Source: Alphaproteobacteria bacterium
GTDB taxonomy: Bacteria; Pseudomonadota; Alphaproteobacteria; CAAGCB01; CAG-977
Length of the DNA: 10,463 nucleotides
Assembly: GCA_021639925.1 (NCBI GenBank)
Contig: JAJXEL010000068.1
Coordinates: forward strand, 1 to 10,463
Reading direction: 5' to 3'
Below are positions 7,167 to 10,463 of the stretch, piece by piece; the first letter of the stretch is position 1; every line of letters starts with the position of its first letter. The position numbers and the translations under genes were made by a program. The notes beneath the pieces were generated by a model. The model ran no database searches, was not told where the DNA came from, and saw nothing but the letters and a program-made list of their open reading frames with translations.

Positions 7167-7942
7167 CGCTCAGTGTGGAAAATTTGTCTTTTTCTTATCA
7201 GGACAGGACTGTCCTGGATAACGTTTCCTTTTCGGTCCGCCGCGGTTCCATGACCGCTCTTCTGGGGCCAAACGGCGTCGGAAAAAGTACTTTGTTTAAA
7301 TGTATTTTGGGGCTGTTGCCCGGCTATAGCGGAAAAGTGACAATCGGGGGCGTGGAAACAAAAAATCTGCCCGCCGAAAAACTGGCGGCTCTGGCGGCTT
7401 ATATTCCCCAGTCGCATGACACGGCTTTTAATTTCAGCGTGTTCGATATGGTGCTGATGGGAACGACGGCGCGGCTGAAGGGATTCAGAGTTCCTTCGGA
7501 CGAACAGACTGAAATTACCCTGCAGGCTTTGGACCGATTAAATATTTCCTTTTTAAAAGACCGGGATTACCGCCGGATCAGCGGCGGAGAACGCCAATTG
7601 GTTCTGATTGCCCGGGCTTTGGCGCAAAAAGCCGACGTTTTAATCATGGACGAACCGACGGCGAATCTGGATTACGGCAACAGTCTGCGCGTGCTTGATC
7701 AGATGCGTTCTTTGACCGATCAGGGATATACGATTTTGTTTTCGACGCATTCTCCGGATCAGGTTTTTTTGTACGCCGATCGCGCGCTGGCTCTGTCAAA
7801 TCAAAAAATTTTAGCTGACGGAGCGCCCAAAGAAACAATATCTGCCGGTTTAATTAAGACGTTGTACGGCGTTGACGTGATCATCGAAAGTCTTTACAAC
7901 GATAAAATCAGATGTTGTATACCGCAAAACGGGATTTTGTAA
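7163..7942 (+). CDS. ABC transporter ATP-binding protein, partner of the FecCD permease
   Basis: This 259-residue cytoplasmic ATPase of the FecE/FhuC/BtuD class powers the permease encoded just upstream. Walker A is GPNGVGKST at 35-43, the Q-loop glutamine is Q83 in AAYIPQ, the signature is SGGER at 140-144, Walker B ends at D163-E164 (VLIMDE), the D-loop is ANLD 167-170, and the H-loop histidine is H196. All catalytic elements are present. The start is GTG at 7163, overlapping the permease stop by four bases, with GGGAGA at 7151-7156 as RBS. The C-terminal tail after about 230 (YGVDVIIES...) is the usual short extension. No strong terminator separates it from the rubrerythrin promoter. Confidence 0.95.
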   Translation: MTLSVENLSFSYQDRTVLDNVSFSVRRGSMTALLGPNGVGKSTLFKCILGLLPGYSGKVTIGGVETKNLPAEKLAALAAYIPQSHDTAFNFSVFDMVLMGTTARLKGFRVPSDEQTEITLQALDRLNISFLKDRDYRRISGGERQLVLIARALAQKADVLIMDEPTANLDYGNSLRVLDQMRSLTDQGYTILFSTHSPDQVFLYADRALALSNQKILADGAPKETISAGLIKTLYGVDVIIESLYNDKIRCCIPQNGIL

Positions 7943-7949
7943 AAAAGAA

Positions 7950-7978
7950 TTGCATTTATCAATATCAAAGTTTAAAAT
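7950..7978 (+). promoter_or_regulatory. Promoter of the rubrerythrin gene
   Basis: TTGCAT (7950-7955) and TAAAAT (7973-7978) are separated by 17 bases, about 40 bp upstream of the ATG. A 25-bp interrupted inverted repeat lies across the -10. Confidence 0.6.
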
Positions 7979-7991
7979 CACTCTAAACTTT
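7967..7991. promoter_or_regulatory. Inverted repeat across the rubrerythrin -10 (operator or weak terminator)
   Basis: AAAGTTTA (7967-7974) and TAAACTTT (7984-7991) are perfect 8-bp arms with a 9-bp centre. The position over the -10 and start site fits a repressor site. As RNA it could be a weak AU-rich hairpin ending the ABC operon, but the stem is poor in G+C and the following T run is interrupted. Confidence 0.4.
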
Positions 7992-8018
7992 TGTTGTACT
8001 TAAATTTAGGAGAAGAAA

Positions 8019-8552
8019 ATGGAATTAAAAGGAACAAAGACAGAAAAAAATCTGATGACTGCTTTTGCCGGCGAATCCCAGGCGCGCAACAAATATACGT
8101 ATTTTGCCAGCGTCGCCAAAAAAGAAGGGTATGAACAGATTTCCGCTTTGTTTACCAAAACGGCCGAAAATGAAAAGGAACATGCCAAATTGTGGTTCAA
8201 GGCTTTGGGCGAATTGGGCGATACGGCGCAAAACCTGCTGCACGCGGCCGAAGGCGAAAATTATGAATGGACCGATATGTATGCCACTTTTGCCAAAGAA
8301 GCCGAAGAAGAAGGCTTTACCGAACTGGCGGCGCAGTTCCGCGCTGTGGCCGAAATTGAAAAAACGCATGAAGAAAGATACCGCGCTTTGTTGAAAAACG
8401 TTGAAATGAAAGCCGTTTTTGAAAAAGCCGGCGAAACCATGTGGGAATGCCGCAACTGCGGTCATTTGGTTATGGGGAAAAAGGCGCCGGAAGTATGCCC
8501 GGTTTGCGCCCACCCGCAAAGCTATTTCGAAGTCCGCGCCGAAAATTATTAA
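8019..8552 (+). CDS. rbr: Rubrerythrin
   Basis: This 177-residue non-heme iron protein reduces hydrogen peroxide in the cytoplasm of anaerobes and microaerophiles, taking electrons through its rubredoxin centre. The N-terminal ferritin-like four-helix domain supplies diiron ligands: E19 in AGES, E52 and H55 in ENEKEH, E94/E97 in AKEAEEEGF, and E114 with H117 in EIEKTHEER. The C-terminal rubredoxin domain has C144-x2-C147 and C160-x2-C163 (WECRNCGH, CPVCAHPQ). Length is in the family range (domain order diiron then rubredoxin, as in classic rubrerythrin). AGGAGA at 8008-8013 sets the start. The gene is monocistronic, with its own promoter and terminator, and lies near a cysteine-rich flavoprotein gene on the opposite strand. 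The electron donor is not evident. Confidence 0.96.
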   Translation: MELKGTKTEKNLMTAFAGESQARNKYTYFASVAKKEGYEQISALFTKTAENEKEHAKLWFKALGELGDTAQNLLHAAEGENYEWTDMYATFAKEAEEEGFTELAAQFRAVAEIEKTHEERYRALLKNVEMKAVFEKAGETMWECRNCGHLVMGKKAPEVCPVCAHPQSYFEVRAENY

Positions 8553-8565
8553 TTCAGATGGCAGG

Positions 8566-8594
8566 GAAAAGCGCCGGAACGGCGCTTTTCTTTT
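8566..8594 (+). terminator. Intrinsic terminator of rubrerythrin
   Basis: GAAAAGCGCCG and CGGCGCTTTTC form an 11-bp stem with a GAA loop, followed by TTTT, 14 bases after the rubrerythrin stop. Confidence 0.92.
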
Positions 8595-8601
8595 GCTTAA
8601 A

Positions 8602-8727
8602 CGAAAAAGCCGGGTTTTTAACCCGGCTCTTAAATTGGTCTCTGCGACGGCTTTGATTCCGCATCTACTCAGTGACAGTGAGTTGCTTTCCCTTAAGCTA
8701 CACAGAGATAAGACCTTCACCCCTTAT
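8602..8727 (-). ncRNA. Candidate orphan small RNA with tRNA-like cloverleaf
   Basis: About 125 nt on the minus strand are bounded by a promoter-like pair upstream (8734-8762) and an intrinsic terminator downstream (8603-8629), with no credible ORF. Positions 8707 to 8636 can fold as a cloverleaf: acceptor-like stem CTCTGTG (8707-8701) with CGCAGAG (8646-8640), one G-U pair; TA linker; GCTT/AAGC arm with loop AAGGGA; 5-bp arm ACTCA/TGAGT with 7-nt loop CTGTCAC; 5-nt spacer; weak CGG/CCG arm; then ACCA after the acceptor. The middle loop is the one used by tRNA-Asp (anticodon GTC). The third arm lacks GTTCRA and is too short, so this is not a normal tRNA. GGTCT (8715-8711) can also pair with AGACC (8641-8637), giving an alternative closing stem. 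It might instead be the structured 3' UTR of the flavoprotein gene. I do not recognise a named RNA family. Confidence 0.5.
8603..8629 (-). terminator. Intrinsic terminator, minus strand
   Basis: AGCCGGGTT and AACCCGGCT form a 9-bp stem with an AAA loop, followed on the minus strand by TTTTT. On the plus strand there is no T run, so it ends a minus-strand transcript: the candidate RNA or read-through from the flavoprotein gene. Confidence 0.85.
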
Positions 8728-8733
8728 ATTTTT

Positions 8734-8762
8734 AATATTGCATATTTCGGCGCTTTTTTCAA
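8734..8762 (-). promoter_or_regulatory. Possible promoter of the candidate small RNA
   Basis: On the minus strand TTGAAA (8757-8762) and AATATT (8734-8739) are 17 bases apart, with a TG extension (TGC) before the -10. The predicted start is near 8727. Confidence 0.45.
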
Positions 8763-8795
8763 GTCCTTTGTGATCGCCGTCATAAACGGAGCCGT

Positions 8796-9332
8796 TTACG
8801 CCGATTTTCCGGCCCGGTATGCTTCATCGACGGCGGGCTTGCCGTTAATTTCGCCGGCTTTCCATGCGCCCGTACCGTAAATAACGCCTTTTTCTTTCGG
8901 CGAATCCAGACAATCCAAAAAGCCGCGGAATTCTTCCAGAGTTCTGTCCATCGCGGCCCGATTGTCATCAGCCGCGGCGACAATGAAGTAAAATTCTTTC
9001 GCCGTCATTTCCGTATATCTGGGAACGCACCGGTCAATCAGCGTTTTCATCTGACCATTCATTGCATAAAAATAAACCGGAGTCGCCATGACGATAACCT
9101 CCGCTTTTATCATTTTTTCCAGAATTTCCGCCATATCGTCTTTCTGAACGCACGTGTGCGTCGTATTACATGCGCCGCAGCCGCGGCAGTAATGAATAAC
9201 TTTGTCGTTGATATATACTTTTTCCGTTTCATGACCGGCTTCCCGCGCGCCGGAAATAAAAGCGTCGCACAGTATGTCCGAATTGCCTTTTTTACGAAAG
9301 CTGCCGGCCAGAACAAGTATTTTTTTAGCCAT
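8796..9332 (-). CDS. Flavodoxin-fold NAD(P)H-dependent oxidoreductase with iron-sulfur-flavoprotein-like cysteine motif
   Basis: This 178-residue cytoplasmic flavoprotein belongs to the NADPH-dependent FMN reductase/multimeric flavodoxin class (COG0655-like). The FMN phosphate loop is GSFRKKGNSD at 10-19; ATPVYFYAMNGQMKTLIDR (about 84-102) is the second flavin-binding/dimer element. C49, C52, C55 and C61 form CX2CX2CX5C, the compact motif known to hold a [4Fe-4S] cluster in methanogen Isf. Related COG0655 proteins carry a partial version without proven clusters, so cluster binding is inferred. AGGAGG at 9338-9343 (minus) sets the start. A short palindrome (8783-8798) covers the stop. The gene is divergent from the secreted protein at 9462, with a shared palindrome at 9379-9393. 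Electron transfer or quinone/flavin reduction is likely; the substrate is unknown. Confidence 0.9.
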   Translation of the reverse strand: MAKKILVLAGSFRKKGNSDILCDAFISGAREAGHETEKVYINDKVIHYCRGCGACNTTHTCVQKDDMAEILEKMIKAEVIVMATPVYFYAMNGQMKTLIDRCVPRYTEMTAKEFYFIVAAADDNRAAMDRTLEEFRGFLDCLDSPKEKGVIYGTGAWKAGEINGKPAVDEAYRAGKSA

Positions 9333-9362
9333 TTTATCCTCCTGTCATTCTCTGTTGCGAAT

Positions 9363-9393
9363 ATCATAAAATTTGAAGTTGACTTTAAGTCAA
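9363..9393 (-). promoter_or_regulatory. Candidate promoter of the flavoprotein gene
   Basis: On the minus strand TTGACT is at 9388-9393. TATGAT (9363-9368) is 19 bases away, longer than ideal; a poorer TTTATG lies at the 17-base distance. The -35 is inside the palindrome 9379-9393. Confidence 0.4.
9379..9393. promoter_or_regulatory. Palindromic operator shared by two divergent promoters
   Basis: TTGACTTTAAGTCAA is a perfect 15-bp palindrome (7-bp arms, one central T). Its left arm is the -35 of the plus-strand promoter and its right arm, read on the minus strand, is the -35 of the flavoprotein promoter. A dimeric regulator bound here would cover both -35 boxes. The regulator is not identifiable; the sequence differs from the TetR operator at 5562-5577. 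Confidence 0.62.
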
Positions 9394-9407
9394 TATGTTT
9401 TTTTAAT
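9379..9407 (+). promoter_or_regulatory. Promoter of the secreted-protein gene
   Basis: TTGACT (9379-9384) and TTTAAT (9402-9407) are 17 bases apart, each five of six consensus bases. The predicted leader is about 48 bases. Confidence 0.55.
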
Positions 9408-9461
9408 ATGCTTTAAAATGTTTTCGGTAACTTCTGATGGAAATATTTAAAAGGGAAAACG

Positions 9462-10265
9462 ATGCGGGAAAAAATAATTTTTTTTATTTTTGGGATAACG
9501 TTATTTTTTAGCTGCCCTTGTTTTTCCTTTCCCGTTAATATCTCCCTTGATCCTATGCAGCCGTTCAGCGGCCTTTCCGCACGGGAAATTTTGGATAAAC
9601 GGATACGGGCGGTTTTGTCTTCGCCCGTTTTCGGAGATTTGGAATCCTATGTTCCCAGCCGGGAAGTTTATCAAATGGAAGACGGGGCAGATTGGATCGG
9701 CGCTTATGAAATCGCGTGTTACGGGATAGACGATTCAAAAGATATCGGCTGGGGCGCTTCGCGCGAAAGCGCCGGTATTCTTAATCCGGAATTTTTGTAT
9801 TATATCAATATACCGTCTTATGGCTATTACAAAACGACGGGGTGTTCTGAAACGGACTATCTTATTCCGTACAAAGCGGAATATGACGCGGCGAATAACC
9901 GGATCGTCGTTTATATTGATTATTCGTCGTTTTACCGTAAAAACAAAGTGTGGCACGCCATTGTCCTTTCTGACGCGAACGCGCGCGATCTGGGGTATAA
10001 GTATGCTTTTGCCGATATTGCTGAAAATATCCGTTTTCGTTCACAGGATAATTTGTCCGCGCGCCTGACGCCGACCGTCGGTTTTTATCATCGCGGTTTT
10101 TCATGCGGCAAACAAAACGGCTGCAATAATTATTCGCCGTATACCGAAGGGTACCGCTTTTATTTAACGGCTCTGCCCGCCGAACTGGATATTAAGTTAT
10201 GGAAAAAACGTCCCGCTTCCGCCGATGAAACGCCGGATATAAGGTATAAAATCGTTTTTAAATAA
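9462..10265 (+). CDS. Secreted protein of unknown function
   Basis: This 267-residue protein is not recognised. Residues 1-22 form a signal peptide (MREK, then a strongly hydrophobic stretch IIFFIFGITLFFS), with likely cleavage around S22/F23. C18 follows S17, but the lipobox is poor (FFSC), so a lipoprotein is less likely. The mature part is rich in tyrosine and aromatic residues and has four cysteines (C86, C128, C215, C221), an even number compatible with two periplasmic disulfides. Segments such as NNRIVVYIDYSSFY (145-158) and YRFYLTALPAELDIKLW near the C-terminus suggest beta strands. AAGGGA at 9451-9456 is the RBS. The gene is monocistronic with its own terminator and is divergent from the flavoprotein under a shared palindrome. 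Export to the periplasm or outside is inferred; no activity can be assigned. Confidence 0.85.
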   Translation: MREKIIFFIFGITLFFSCPCFSFPVNISLDPMQPFSGLSAREILDKRIRAVLSSPVFGDLESYVPSREVYQMEDGADWIGAYEIACYGIDDSKDIGWGASRESAGILNPEFLYYINIPSYGYYKTTGCSETDYLIPYKAEYDAANNRIVVYIDYSSFYRKNKVWHAIVLSDANARDLGYKYAFADIAENIRFRSQDNLSARLTPTVGFYHRGFSCGKQNGCNNYSPYTEGYRFYLTALPAELDIKLWKKRPASADETPDIRYKIVFK

Positions 10266-10285
10266 TCTTTGCCGGACCGGATACG

Positions 10286-10316
10286 AAAAAAGACGCTTTT
10301 ATTAAGCGTCTTTTTA
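10286..10316 (+). terminator. Intrinsic terminator of the secreted-protein gene
   Basis: GACGCTT (10292-10298) and AAGCGTC (10304-10310), loop TTATT, are flanked by AAAAA and TTTTT, which makes it active on either strand. It begins 20 bases after the stop codon. Confidence 0.92.
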
Positions 10317-10322
10317 TCAAAA

Positions 10323-10409
10323 TGGCGGAGAGGGGGGGGGGGGAGAATCCCCCAGAGAGGTTTGTTTTTGTTTAAAATCAATAAGATACATATCAAAAAT
10401 TCTCCGCCA
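10323..10409. repeat. 9-bp inverted repeat enclosing a G12 tract and a G5/C5 hairpin
   Basis: TGGCGGAGA (10323-10331) and TCTCCGCCA (10401-10409) are perfect inverted arms. Inside is a run of twelve G (10332-10343) whose end pairs with CCCCC (10349-10353). On the minus strand the left arm plus next base reads CTCTCCGCCA, like the 3' end of many tRNA-Ser genes with CCA, but no tRNA-Ser body is present. Confidence 0.6.
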
Positions 10410-10463
10410 GTCCGATTTTATTAGCAATTTCATTAGCAAACCTATTAGCAGTTTTATTAGCAA
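10393..10463 (-). CDS. Possible 3' end of a minus-strand gene running off the window
   Basis: Reading the minus strand from the window edge, an open frame gives ANKTANRFANEIANKIGLAE followed by NF and a TGA stop at 10393-10395. The four AN-x-x units come from the 12-bp tandem repeat. Only 23 codons are visible, a second frame is also open here, and no domain can be recognised, so this call is weak. Confidence 0.3.
   Translation of the reverse strand, partial: ANKTANRFANEIANKIGLAENF
10416..10463. repeat. 12-bp tandem repeat, four units, continuing to the window edge
   Basis: Four consecutive 12-base units share the core ATTAGCA: TTTTATTAGCAA, TTTCATTAGCAA, ACCTATTAGCAG, TTTTATTAGCAA. The first and last are identical. 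The unit length is a multiple of three, so it is compatible with a coding tetrapeptide repeat. The array may continue beyond the window. Confidence 0.8.

Noticed and set aside
8636..8707. Functional tRNA-Asp(GTC) on the minus strand
   Set aside because: Acceptor, D-type and anticodon arms fit, but the T arm is only about 15 nt with a 3-bp stem and lacks GTTCRA, so it is reported as a tRNA-like RNA instead.
8025..8720. 231-codon minus-strand ORF across rubrerythrin and the candidate RNA
   Set aside because: It is antisense to rubrerythrin, phenylalanine-rich as expected for a shadow of a glutamate/lysine-rich gene, and runs through two terminators.
8783..8798. Terminator at the end of the flavoprotein gene
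   Set aside because: TAAACGG/CCGTTTA is palindromic but has a 2-base centre and no following T run on the minus strand; it is not a convincing intrinsic terminator.
10323..10360. tRNA-Ser gene on the minus strand
   Set aside because: Only the CTCTCCGCCA end and a GC-rich hairpin are present; there is no acceptor 5' strand, D arm, anticodon arm or long variable arm.

Overview
The window looks like a chromosomal segment of a Gram-negative, probably anaerobic or microaerophilic alphaproteobacterium. It encodes a FadL-type outer-membrane barrel, a full-length proteobacterial DNA polymerase I, rubrerythrin, a C_GCAxxG_C_C redox-family protein and a cysteine-rich flavoprotein. The assignment to an Alphaproteobacterium (possibly a gut lineage) rests on the feel of the PolA sequence, the repeats and the anaerobe-style gene set, not on a search.

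Layout. 1-676: a repeat-rich stretch. Two ~93-bp direct repeats and four GCAATT-type hairpins surround a small GIY-YIG nuclease gene. 757-3534: polA (+), closed by a strong bidirectional terminator shared with the convergent barrel gene. 3564-5505 (-): an operon of a TetR/CerR-like regulator followed 13 bp later by a FadL/OmpP1-like porin, driven by a near-consensus promoter with a perfect TetR-type operator on its -35. 5601-6005 (-): a C_GCAxxG_C_C protein, divergent from 6144-7942 (+), a translationally coupled FecCD permease and its ABC ATPase, with no binding protein visible. 8019-8552 (+): rubrerythrin with its own promoter and terminator. 8602-8727 (-): a candidate ~125-nt orphan RNA with promoter, terminator and a tRNA-like cloverleaf. 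8796-9332 (-): a flavodoxin-fold protein with an Isf-like CX2CX2CX5C motif, divergent from 9462-10265 (+), a secreted protein I do not recognise; a 15-bp perfect palindrome covers both divergent -35 elements. 10266-10463: a terminator, a G12 tract inside a 9-bp inverted repeat, and a 12-bp tandem repeat that may be the 3' end of a minus-strand gene running off the window.

Functionally this is a mosaic of small transcription units. Themes are redox and oxidative-stress defence (rubrerythrin, flavoprotein, C_GCAxxG_C_C protein), metal-chelate or cobalamin uptake (FecCD/ATPase) and regulated uptake of hydrophobic compounds (TetR-FadL). The least explained items are the repeat-flanked GIY-YIG gene, the cloverleaf RNA, and the shared palindromic operator with its unknown secreted protein.
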